A stretch of 11,047 nucleotides of DNA from Bog-473 sp035483935 (GTDB lineage: Bacteria; Actinomycetota; Acidimicrobiia; Acidimicrobiales; RAAP-2), in assembly GCA_035483935.1 (NCBI GenBank), contig DATHPK010000312.1:1-11047 (forward strand), written 5' to 3'. The translations under genes and the position numbers were made by a program. Within the stretch, counting starts at the first letter, position 1, and each line of letters starts with the position of its first letter. The notes below the pieces were generated by a model. It worked only from the letters and a program-made list of their open reading frames with translations, did no database searches and was not told where the DNA came from. Below are positions 1 to 6,248 of the stretch, piece after piece.

Positions 1-494
1 GACAACATGCCCACGAGGAGTACGAGCACGAAGAGCAAGACGTCGTGGGGACCGGTGACGTCGTAGCCGATCCACCCGACCAAGAGCACGAGGATGATCT
101 GGATCGCCGCGATGATCATGTAATTGATGAAGACGGCAGCCAGCAGCATCCACGTCGGCAGCGGGCTCAGACGGAGCCGCTTGAGCAGACCGAACTCGCG
201 CCGGTTGACCAGCGTGATGGCCAAGATGTTGAAGCACGCCGCCATCACCCCGTAGGCGACGAAGGCGGGCAGGTAGTACTGGCCGAGGTTGATGTGTGCC
301 AGATAGCCGACCGTGGAGTGCCGCGACGTCGATTCGAAGATCACGATGAACACGACGGAGAACCCGATGGTGATCGCCGCACCGATCGGGTTGAGCCAGA
401 ACGACAATTGCTCGAAGTAGACCTGACGCCCGATGAGCGACAGGTCGCCCGGGCCGCGGAACGAACCGCGCACCGGCACCTCGGCCGTGCTCAC
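1..494 (-). CDS. ABC-2 type exporter permease, C-terminus cut by window edge
   Basis: This is the membrane subunit of an ABC-2 family exporter and would pair with the ATPase encoded just upstream. About 164 residues are visible. A short polar N-terminus is followed by a hydrophobic segment (NPIGAAITIGFSVVFIVIF, about residues 32-50), an outside loop, a second segment beginning YYLPAFVAYGVMAACFNI, the cytoplasmic-type motif NRREFGLLKRLRLSPLPTW, and further hydrophobic segments up to the edge. The motif 'R.G.lkrLrlsPlp' is typical of the ABC2_membrane family. The GTG start at 494 overlaps the ATPase stop codon as GTGA. An AGGAGG ribosome-binding site lies at 505-510 (minus strand), 10 nt upstream. 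Overlap and order indicate translational coupling. The substrate is unknown; drug or lipid export is usual for the family. Confidence 0.9.
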   Translation of the reverse strand, partial: MSTAEVPVRGSFRGPGDLSLIGRQVYFEQLSFWLNPIGAAITIGFSVVFIVIFESTSRHSTVGYLAHINLGQYYLPAFVAYGVMAACFNILAITLVNRREFGLLKRLRLSPLPTWMLLAAVFINYMIIAAIQIILVLLVGWIGYDVTGPHDVLLFVLVLLVGML

Positions 495-1423
495 GACGCC
501 GACACCTCCTCGCCCGTGCCTGCGCGGCCCGATTTGGTCAGCCCGAGATACACGTCCTCGAGCGATACCCGCAGCACCGACAGCCCCGCCAGCGCATGCC
601 CGCCCGCCAGCGCCCAACCCGTCAGGTCATGAAGCAGCCGCACCTCGTCCTCGGTGTGGATCTCGACGTGTCCGTCGTCCGCCGGTGTGGCCGCCATGGG
701 TAGCTCCGCGGCCGTCACGCCCTCCGGCAGTCTGAACCGTATGGTGACGGCCCCGACGTCCCGCCCACCTATGGAGGCGGGGGTCCCACTGGCCACTATC
801 TCCTGACCGAACAGCACCGCCACCCGGTCGGCCAGCGCCTCTACCTCGTCCATGTAGTGCGTCGTCAGCAGAACCGTCGTGCCGTCGGCAGCCAACCGCT
901 TGATCAACTCCCACGTCTCGCGGCGCCCCGACGGGTCGAGACCGGTCGTCGGCTCGTCCAGGAACATGAGCTCGGGGTTACCGATGATCCCCAGCCCGAC
1001 GTCGAGCCGACGCTGCTGGCCCCCCGACAGTCGCTTGATCCGGTCGTCCGCCTTCTCCCCCAACCCAATGAGCTCGATCACCTCTTCGACCGGTCTCGGA
1101 TTCGGGTAGTAGCCCGCATTGCGGGTCAGGACCTGGCGCACCGAGTAATAGGGCTCGATCGCCAGCTCTTGGAGGACGACGCCGATGCGAGAGCGCAACC
1201 AGCGCTGCGTGCTCGTGTCAGCTGGATCGACCCCCAGGGTCTCCACGCTCCCGCTCGTCCGGTCCCGGAACCCCTCGAGGATCTCGACGCACGTCGTCTT
1301 GCCTGCGCCGTTCGGCCCCAGCAATGCGAACACTTCGCCCTTTTGCACCTCGAAGCTGACGTCGCGCACGGCAACGGTGGTGCCGTAGGACTTCGCCAGG
1401 TGGTCAACGCTTACGGCCGGCAT
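491..1423 (-). CDS. ABC-2 exporter ATP-binding protein (DrrA/CcmA-like)
   Basis: This 310-residue ATPase should power the permease encoded immediately downstream, as in DrrAB-type exporters. All nucleotide-binding motifs are intact: Walker A GPNGAGKTT (36-44), Q-loop Q85, signature LSGGQQRR (132-139), Walker B LMFLDEPT (152-159) with the D-loop GLDPSGR, and H-loop H189 in TTHYMDE. The C-terminal region (about 215-300) is a DrrA-like accessory extension rather than a second nucleotide-binding domain. The ATG at 1423 has no good Shine-Dalgarno sequence; a TAGCGT -10-like box ends only about 9 bp upstream, so the mRNA may be leaderless. The gene lies downstream of the marR-like gene on the same strand, separated by the palindromic TATA array. 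The substrate cannot be read from the sequence. Confidence 0.95.
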   Translation of the reverse strand: MPAVSVDHLAKSYGTTVAVRDVSFEVQKGEVFALLGPNGAGKTTCVEILEGFRDRTSGSVETLGVDPADTSTQRWLRSRIGVVLQELAIEPYYSVRQVLTRNAGYYPNPRPVEEVIELIGLGEKADDRIKRLSGGQQRRLDVGLGIIGNPELMFLDEPTTGLDPSGRRETWELIKRLAADGTTVLLTTHYMDEVEALADRVAVLFGQEIVASGTPASIGGRDVGAVTIRFRLPEGVTAAELPMAATPADDGHVEIHTEDEVRLLHDLTGWALAGGHALAGLSVLRVSLEDVYLGLTKSGRAGTGEEVSAS

Positions 1424-1432
1424 CTGGCCCGA

Positions 1433-1438
1433 ACGCTA
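1433..1438 (-). promoter_or_regulatory. Candidate -10 box for the ABC exporter operon
   Basis: On the minus strand the hexamer TAGCGT fits the TANNNT pattern of actinobacterial -10 elements and ends about 9 bp before the ATG at 1423. Transcription would then begin 3-4 nt before, or at, the start codon, giving a leaderless or nearly leaderless mRNA. I see no convincing -35 element at the right distance. The same hexamer occurs upstream of the acyl-CoA dehydrogenase gene. Confidence 0.35.
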
Positions 1439-1460
1439 ATCGCTCGCGGAGTCGCAGCCC

Positions 1461-1578
1461 TGTTTCGCGGCTGTATATGGCCAGCCGGCACCTTCGCTTT
1501 CGGCTGTATACGCGGAACCGGAGCGGCGTATACAGCCGAACGTGAACGCCGCTTCTTCGCATATACGGCGCCGGACAA
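1461..1578. repeat. Four-site palindromic TATA/GTATAC array
   Basis: A perfect 15-bp inverted repeat, TTCGGCTGTATACGC (1499-1513) and its complement (1526-1540), flanks a 12-bp spacer. Outside it sit two related sites, GGCTGTATATG (1469-1479) and CATATACGGCG (1560-1570), which are inverted copies of each other except for one base in the central nine. The four TATA cores begin at 1474, 1507, 1529 and 1562, so the spacings are 33, 22 and 33 bp, all multiples of 11. Both pairs share one dyad axis at about 1519.5. Sequence between the sites is not well conserved across the axis, so the sites themselves look selected. It lies 37 bp or more upstream of the ABC ATPase start. It could be an operator array, a cruciform-forming element or a dispersed palindromic repeat. 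There is no T-tract to support a terminator. Confidence 0.7.
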
Positions 1579-1625
1579 GAGACCGTTCTCTGCCGTAGTC
1601 GCCTTTCAGCCAGGGACTCCTGATT

Positions 1626-1637
1626 CCGCGTATACGT
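1626..1637. repeat. Fifth, isolated GTATAC site
   Basis: CCGCGTATACGT contains the self-complementary core CGTATACG (1629-1636), matching the core of the nearby four-site array. It starts 69 bp beyond the last core of that array, so it breaks the exact 11-bp phasing. It may be an auxiliary binding site or a chance match. Confidence 0.4.
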
Positions 1638-1709
1638 CCGCGCGCGAAGCGCCCGTTCACGGGGCCAACCCTTGTGAAAGCCTGAGGGAGTAGTCGGGGT
1701 GGCGCGGAA

Positions 1710-2171
1710 CTACGACGCGGCTACGACCCGTTCCTTGGCTGCCCGCTCAGCCTCTCTCGCCGCAAGCACCTTCTCGAGCAGATCCTTCAGTTGACGCAAC
1801 TCCGCCGCCGTCAGAGAGGCGAAGGCGGCCGGCGGCACGGACAACACCGAGTCGATCTCACTTGCGAGCTTCCGGCCCGCAGCCGTCAGCACAATGATCT
1901 TCACCCTCCGGTCGTAGGGCGCGGGCTCCCGGCGAGCCAATCCACGGGAGTCCAAATCGTCCACCAGCGTCGTGACGTAGGAGGGGTCGACGCCGATCCC
2001 CCGCGCCATCTCGCCCATCGAGACTCCGTCCGACTGGTACAGGCGCATCAGGGTCTTGATCACCCCGGGCGACAGCTTCGTGCGGGTCCCCAGCGCGGCC
2101 ATGCGTTCGACGTGCTCGCCCTCGAACGCCACGCGGCGCAGGCGCTCGAATGCGTCCTCGGCCAGGCCCAT
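1710..2171 (-). CDS. MarR-family winged-helix transcriptional regulator
   Basis: This is a dimeric DNA-binding repressor of the MarR type, most likely controlling its own gene and the divergent MFS pump. Using the ATG at 2171 the protein has 153 residues, close to the family norm. The helix-turn-helix reads LSPGVIKTLMRLYQSDGVS, then MGEMARGIGVDPSYVTTLVD with recognition helix SYVTTLVDDLDSRGL. The wing follows as RREPAPYDRRVKIIVLTAAG, with the DRR and LT..G residues typical of MarR. The C-terminus is a long Ala/Glu-rich helix for dimerisation. A TTG codon at 2207 would add 12 acidic residues (MSNSDDDATIRD). I prefer the ATG because a good minus-strand promoter (2179-2207) would start transcription at about the ATG, while the TTG lies inside that promoter. 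The ligand is unknown. Confidence 0.88.
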   Translation of the reverse strand: MGLAEDAFERLRRVAFEGEHVERMAALGTRTKLSPGVIKTLMRLYQSDGVSMGEMARGIGVDPSYVTTLVDDLDSRGLARREPAPYDRRVKIIVLTAAGRKLASEIDSVLSVPPAAFASLTAAELRQLKDLLEKVLAAREAERAAKERVVAAS

Positions 2172-2178
2172 GTCTCTG

Positions 2179-2207
2179 ATTGTCGCATCATCGTCACTAT
2201 TTGACAA
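2179..2207 (-). promoter_or_regulatory. Candidate marR promoter, -35 shared with the MFS promoter
   Basis: On the minus strand TTGTCA (2202-2207) is followed after 17 bp by GACAAT (2179-2184). Transcription would start near 2172, at the ATG of the regulator, predicting a leaderless mRNA. The -35 hexamer overlaps the plus-strand TTGACA by five bases. The two half-sites TTGTC (2180-2184) and GACAA (2203-2207) also form an inverted repeat with an 18-bp gap and could be operator half-sites. Confidence 0.45.
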
Positions 2208-2228
2208 CTACCGATCTTTGAGTAACCT
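2201..2228 (+). promoter_or_regulatory. Candidate MFS promoter (TTGACA-16-TAACCT)
   Basis: A consensus -35 TTGACA (2201-2206) is followed after 16 bp by TAACCT (2223-2228), which fits TANNNT. Transcription should begin at about 2235, only some six bases before the ATG at 2241. No Shine-Dalgarno sequence precedes that ATG, which agrees with a leaderless mRNA. AGTAA is repeated directly at 2221-2225 and 2231-2235, flanking the expected start point, and may be part of an operator. Confidence 0.55.
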
Positions 2229-2240
2229 TAAGTAAACGCC

Positions 2241-3797
2241 ATGCCACGCACAAAGGCCGACACACCCACATTCACGCTCTCGCCCGAGCTCAGGCGCACC
2301 TCGACGGTCGTCGTGCTGGGTTCGATCATGTCGATCCTCGATACGACGATCGTCGCCGTCGCGCTCGCCTCCCTCGCTCGCGACTTCCATGTCTCGGTCT
2401 CCACGATCCAGTGGGTGGCAACGGGCTACCTCCTCGCCCTCGCCCTCGTGACACCGGTCAGCGGTTGGGCTGTCGATCGATTCGGCGCAAAACGGATCTG
2501 GATGATGTCGACCGCACTCTTCGTCATCGGCTCCAGCCTGTGCGGGCTCGCCTGGTCGGCCGATTCCCTCATCTTCTTTCGGGTGCTGCAGGGCCTGGGC
2601 GGCGGGATGCTCCTCCCGGTCGGCCAATCGATTCTCGCCCGTGCCGCCGGCCCGCAGCGCATGGGTCGCGTCATGAGCATCATCGGGGTGCCAATGGTCT
2701 TGGGCCCGATCCTCGGGCCGGTCATCGGTGGCCTCATCGTCTCGAACTACAGCTGGCGCTGGATCTTCTACATCAACGTCCCGATCGGCATCGTCACGCT
2801 GATCCTCTCGTCGCGCTGGCTCCCGCGGTTCGACACAGAGCAGCGGGTCAGCACGCCGTTCGACACGCTCGGGTTCTGCCTCTTGTCCCCCGGCCTCGCG
2901 CTACTGCTCTACTCGCTCTCAGAGGTCGGAACGACCGGCTCCTACACGAGCACGTCGGTGCTCGTCAGCTTCATCCTGGGCCTCCTGTTGATGGTTGGTT
3001 TCATCCTGCGCGCCATCAACGCGAAGCATCCGTTGCTGGACCTGCACCCGTTCAAGAACCGAAACTTCGCAATCGGCAACATCTGCATCTTCGTCATCGG
3101 CGCGACGTTGTTCGGCTCGATGTTCCTGTTGCCGATCTATTACCAGGTCGCCCGCGGCCAAGAAGCCTGGCAGGCCGGGTTGCTCATGGCACCGCAGGGT
3201 ATTGGCGCGGCTTGCATCATGCGTTGGGCCGGCGCGGTCACCGACCGTCTCGGCCCCCGCCGTGTCGTGCCCTTCGGCATCCTCCTCATGGCGGCCGCCA
3301 CGGTGCCTTTGGCTTTCGTCACGACCTCGACCAACGAGGTCTTTCTCGCTGCCACGCTGTTCCTCCGCGGTCTGGGCCTTGGGCTGACGATGATGCCTGT
3401 CACTGCGGCCGCCTACTTCGACCTCAACCACGCGGAGATCCCGAAGGCATCGACCGTCATGAACATCGTGCGCCTGATAGGCGGCTCGGTTGCCACCGCC
3501 CTCTTCGCGGTGGTGCTCGAGCGTCAGATCGTCAGCAACCTGACTGCGGCGGGAATCAAGATCCCGGGCGGCTCTGCCGGCATCATCGGTACCACCGGCA
3601 AGCTGCCGCCCGCGGTCGCCGACCCCGTCGCGGCGGCATTTGCACACACGTTCTGGTGGTCAGTGGGCGCGATCCTGATCGCGTTCATTCCGACGCTGTT
3701 CCTGCCGAACCATGCGCCCGTACAGACCACGGCTTCTTCATCGGACGGCGGCGGGTCCGAATCCGGGCCGCAGGTCGCCGGGGCGATGTTGGACTGA
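2241..3797 (+). CDS. MFS drug exporter, DHA2 (EmrB/QacA) 14-helix family
   Basis: This 518-residue inner-membrane proton antiporter most likely exports drugs or other toxic hydrophobic compounds. The DHA2 hallmarks are present: motif D1 SILDTTIVAVAL (31-42) with Asp34, motif A GWAVDRFGAKRIWMM (75-89), a helix-4 Arg in FFRVLQGLGGGMLLP (112-126), motif C GVPMVLGPILGPVIGGLI (149-166), and the family-typical WRWIFYINVPIGI (172-184). A second motif-A-like loop, VTDRLGPRRVVPFG, is at about 333-346. The last helix (about 466-488) is followed by a polar tail. The start ATG at 2241 has no ribosome-binding site but lies just after a good promoter. The divergent MarR gene suggests ligand-induced expression. 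A 25-bp gap and same-strand order link it to the methyltransferase gene. Substrate is not predictable from the sequence. Confidence 0.95.
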   Translation: MPRTKADTPTFTLSPELRRTSTVVVLGSIMSILDTTIVAVALASLARDFHVSVSTIQWVATGYLLALALVTPVSGWAVDRFGAKRIWMMSTALFVIGSSLCGLAWSADSLIFFRVLQGLGGGMLLPVGQSILARAAGPQRMGRVMSIIGVPMVLGPILGPVIGGLIVSNYSWRWIFYINVPIGIVTLILSSRWLPRFDTEQRVSTPFDTLGFCLLSPGLALLLYSLSEVGTTGSYTSTSVLVSFILGLLLMVGFILRAINAKHPLLDLHPFKNRNFAIGNICIFVIGATLFGSMFLLPIYYQVARGQEAWQAGLLMAPQGIGAACIMRWAGAVTDRLGPRRVVPFGILLMAAATVPLAFVTTSTNEVFLAATLFLRGLGLGLTMMPVTAAAYFDLNHAEIPKASTVMNIVRLIGGSVATALFAVVLERQIVSNLTAAGIKIPGGSAGIIGTTGKLPPAVADPVAAAFAHTFWWSVGAILIAFIPTLFLPNHAPVQTTASSSDGGGSESGPQVAGAMLD

Positions 3798-3822
3798 GGA
3801 CAGAGACCGAGGAGCGAGAGCC

Positions 3823-4599
3823 TTGCGTGCGCCTGCGCTGACCCGACTCACCGACATGCTCGCAAGGGCGGGATGCGTGGCCGCCGACGAGGAGGCCGCC
3901 GAGCTGTTTGCGGCGGCCGACGGTGAACGATCCAAGTTGATCTCGCTTGTCCATCGTCGCCTCCGCGGCGAGCCGCTGGCATGGGTGACCGGTCAAGCCG
4001 CCTTCGGCGAACTGGTCGTCACCGTCGAACCGGGCACGTACGTCCCGCGCTGGCAGAGCCAGGAACTCGTGTCCCGCGCCGCCGCACGCTTGCCAGAGGG
4101 CGGGCGCGCGATCGACCTGTGCACGGGAACGGGCGCCATCGCTGCTGCCTTGCGGCTGCGGCGACGCTGGGCCCACATCGTCGCCACGGACATCGATCCC
4201 GGCGCGGTCGCCTGTGCCCGCGCCAACGGCGTCGACGCACGGCGCGGCGACCTTTTCGAACCGGTCCCCGTCGAGTTCGAGGGGGCCACCCACGTCGTCG
4301 TCGCCGTGGTCCCCTATGTCCCCACGTCCGCGCTGCAGTACCTGCCTCACGACGCCCGAGCCTTCGAGGTGCCGTCCCACTATCACGGGGGACCCGACGG
4401 CACCGACCTGCTCCGCCGTGTCGTCGAGAACGCTCCGAGCTTCCTGCGGCCGGGTGGCACCCTGCTCCTGGAGCTCGGCGGCGAGCAGGCCGGCCTCATC
4501 GGCTCACAGATGCGGGCGCTCGGCTACTCGGAGATCGAAGTCTGGGCCGACGAGGACGGAGACGTCAGGGGCATCGAGGCCACGCTGTTGTCCGACTGA
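3823..4599 (+). CDS. PrmC/HemK-related SAM-dependent methyltransferase with altered NPPY motif
   Basis: This 258-residue protein resembles the actinobacterial PrmC-related methyltransferases of unknown substrate. The family N-domain motif GEPLAWVTGQAAFGE (49-63) and VEPGTYVPRWQSQELV (68-83) precede the Rossmann fold. The SAM-binding motif is DLCTGTGAIA (98-107), the acidic strand-2 residue is in ATDIDPGA, and the later blocks DARAFEVP and GGPDGTDLLRRV match PrmC. In PrmC the catalytic loop is NPPY, whose Asn contacts the substrate glutamine; here it is VVPY (162-165), so Asn is missing. This may mean a different substrate, a non-glutamine reaction, or loss of activity. I chose the TTG at 3823 because GGAG (3811-3814) lies 8 nt upstream; an ATG at 3856 would shorten the conserved N-terminal helix, and an upstream ATG at 3712 lies deep in the pump gene. 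It is probably co-transcribed with the MFS gene. Confidence 0.85.
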   Translation: MRAPALTRLTDMLARAGCVAADEEAAELFAAADGERSKLISLVHRRLRGEPLAWVTGQAAFGELVVTVEPGTYVPRWQSQELVSRAAARLPEGGRAIDLCTGTGAIAAALRLRRRWAHIVATDIDPGAVACARANGVDARRGDLFEPVPVEFEGATHVVVAVVPYVPTSALQYLPHDARAFEVPSHYHGGPDGTDLLRRVVENAPSFLRPGGTLLLELGGEQAGLIGSQMRALGYSEIEVWADEDGDVRGIEATLLSD

Positions 4600-4608
4600 C
4601 CGGCGACT

Positions 4609-4626
4609 CCCGGGCGGCCGCCCGAG
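4609..4626. terminator. GC palindrome between convergent genes
   Basis: The 31-bp gap between the converging methyltransferase and GT-C genes contains a perfect 14-bp palindrome CGGGCGGCCGCCCG (4611-4624), able to form a 5-bp stem with a 4-nt loop on either strand. There is no T-run, so intrinsic termination is uncertain. Position between convergent stops makes a bidirectional terminator the natural reading. Confidence 0.35.
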
Positions 4627-4630
4627 GTTC

Positions 4631-6142
4631 TCAGCGTCGAACGAACACCCAAGCGACCGACGAGTGGTCGACCACCCGCCAGCGAGGGTCGTGATCGAGG
4701 TAGTTCGACAGCGCCGTGTTCGGTGCCCACACGACATAGGACACGTGGTACGCCGACAACACCGGGTCGGGGTTGGTCGTCATGTACGTCATCGCGAAGA
4801 AATCCGTCAGGACCTTCCCCTCGAAGAGGTCGGTCCGACCGTCGGCGAACGTCGCGCGGTGCCGAGCGATGGAGTAGTCGCCCCATGTGTACTCGGTGAA
4901 GATTCGTCCCGGATGGGACTCGAGGTAATTGAAGGCCTGCACGGGCAGCGTCGGCGAGATGCTGCCCGCCGGAACAGAGGGTTGCGCGAGGAGCGCTATG
5001 GCGAGCACGGCGAAGAGCGCCACGGCGACACGGCGGGCCGTCGTGCCCCAGGCCGGCCGCATCGGGAGCGTCGCGGCCAGGCCAGCGGCGACCACCATCA
5101 GGTAGATCGCCAGGCGCTGGGTCCGCAGCGCCTCGATGAAGAGTGCGGTGGCCAGCGTCCCTTCCAGGACGGGCACCCGCCGAGTTCGCACGACCGCGAC
5201 CAGAACCGCAAGCGGAACGCAGTAGGCCAAGACCACCATCAACGAATGGAAATCCGGTGAGTTCCATTCGTTGATGTACTGGCCGATCTGGCCGTTCATC
5301 GACACGCCGATGTCGTAGGTCAGCAATCCGGGCCCATAGGGCGTGAGGCAGGACGCCGCCACTGAGCCGACAAGGGCGAGCGCGAGTGGGCCGGTGTGCG
5401 AAGACTGGCTGACGCCGCCGATCCGGCCGACGATGCCCTCGGGCACGAGCGACCAGCCGAGTTCGACGCCGAGGACAATCAGCCCGATGAGAATCGAACC
5501 GTGGGTGTTGACCCAGACCACGCTCAAGATCGGCAGGCACCACAACCAGCGCGGATTGCCCCGTGCCTTGGTCAGCAAGAGGAGTTCGAGCGGCAACCAG
5601 ACAAGAGAGAAATCGAGTCCCCGGTCCCCTGCCAGTACGCCCGAGATCCCCATTGCCAGCACGAGGACGATCGCCGCGACGCGGCCTCCACGTGCTCCGA
5701 GTGCTCGCGCGTAGGCGGCCGTCGCAAAGAGGCAGAGCCCGCCGAGCGCGGTGGCGTACAGCGGGTAGGCGGCGTTGCCGACCACCTTGGACAGACCGGC
5801 GAGGGCGACCGATGAGCCCCATTCGTCGGTGATCCAACGACGATGGGCCTCCGTGTAGCTGAAGGGATCGAGGCCCATGACCGAGTGGTGGGCCAGCATC
5901 CAGTTCCCCGAAGCGATCTGCCAAAAGACGTCGTTGGACAGCTGGTAGCCGAGCGCAACGACCGCGATGATCCCGATGCCGAACGCGATCCCAATCAACT
6001 CGATCGCACGCGGCGGGACACGCTTTGCGCCGGTGCCGGCCTCTGGACGAATGGGAGCATCGGCGCCCGGTGACTCGCAGTTGGAGGCGGCGTCCGCCGT
6101 CGGCACTCGAAGTGACTCGACGGCTCGGACGCTCGCCTGCAC
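4631..6142 (-). CDS. Polytopic membrane protein, GT-C glycosyltransferase-like
   Basis: This 503-residue protein has a polar N-terminus of about 45 residues, roughly ten hydrophobic segments, and a soluble C-terminal domain from about 400. After the first helix comes an Asp in YQLSNDVFWQIASGNWML (67-83). It is followed by GLDPFSYTEAHRRWITDEWG (90-109). The pattern D..w.I..G...l......DpfSyt....w...eW occurs in GT-C-like membrane proteins of unknown substrate that are thought to use polyprenyl-phosphate sugars. The C-terminal block includes YTWGDYSIARHRATFADGRT (418-437) and ends in FVRR. I chose the GTG at 6142 because it follows the purine-rich AGGGGGGAG (6145-6153); upstream sequence to 6361 is open but low in hydrophobicity and overlaps the next gene. 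The acceptor and donor are unknown. Convergent with the methyltransferase gene and 149 bp downstream of the DUF218 gene. Confidence 0.75.
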   Translation of the reverse strand: MQASVRAVESLRVPTADAASNCESPGADAPIRPEAGTGAKRVPPRAIELIGIAFGIGIIAVVALGYQLSNDVFWQIASGNWMLAHHSVMGLDPFSYTEAHRRWITDEWGSSVALAGLSKVVGNAAYPLYATALGGLCLFATAAYARALGARGGRVAAIVLVLAMGISGVLAGDRGLDFSLVWLPLELLLLTKARGNPRWLWCLPILSVVWVNTHGSILIGLIVLGVELGWSLVPEGIVGRIGGVSQSSHTGPLALALVGSVAASCLTPYGPGLLTYDIGVSMNGQIGQYINEWNSPDFHSLMVVLAYCVPLAVLVAVVRTRRVPVLEGTLATALFIEALRTQRLAIYLMVVAAGLAATLPMRPAWGTTARRVAVALFAVLAIALLAQPSVPAGSISPTLPVQAFNYLESHPGRIFTEYTWGDYSIARHRATFADGRTDLFEGKVLTDFFAMTYMTTNPDPVLSAYHVSYVVWAPNTALSNYLDHDPRWRVVDHSSVAWVFVRR

Positions 6143-6144
6143 TG

Positions 6145-6153
6145 CTCCCCCCT
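6145..6153 (-). promoter_or_regulatory. Ribosome-binding site deciding the GT-C-like start
   Basis: On the minus strand AGGGGGGAG lies just before the GTG at 6142 (spacing about 5 nt from AGGGGG, 2 nt from GGAG). This is the only strong purine-rich site near the 5' end of the membrane-protein gene and supports the GTG over the farther upstream starts. Confidence 0.55.
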
Positions 6154-6248
6154 CTAGCCGGATCCCCCTGCCGGCGCCCCTCAGAGCAAGGTACAACGCG
6201 CGTCGACAAACCGGCGTCGCAGGACGGTTGCGATCGCGTGGCTTGTCC

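Noticed and set aside
1461..1640. CRISPR-like repeat array
   Set aside because: Units are in alternating orientation about a dyad axis, only about 10-15 bp long, with unequal spacers and no cas genes nearby.
1436..1660. A possible 74-residue minus-strand protein in the gap upstream of the ATPase
   Set aside because: GTG start without ribosome-binding site, no recognisable motif, and its repeated peptides are explained by the inverted DNA repeats.
857..1693. A plus-strand 278-codon open frame running through the ABC ATPase and the palindromic array
   Set aside because: It is antisense to an intact ATPase. Its apparent internal protein repeats come from the DNA palindrome.
2411..3841. A 476-codon plus-strand open frame inside the MFS gene
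   Set aside because: Arg/His-rich sequence without motifs; the MFS frame has all DHA2 motifs across the same DNA.
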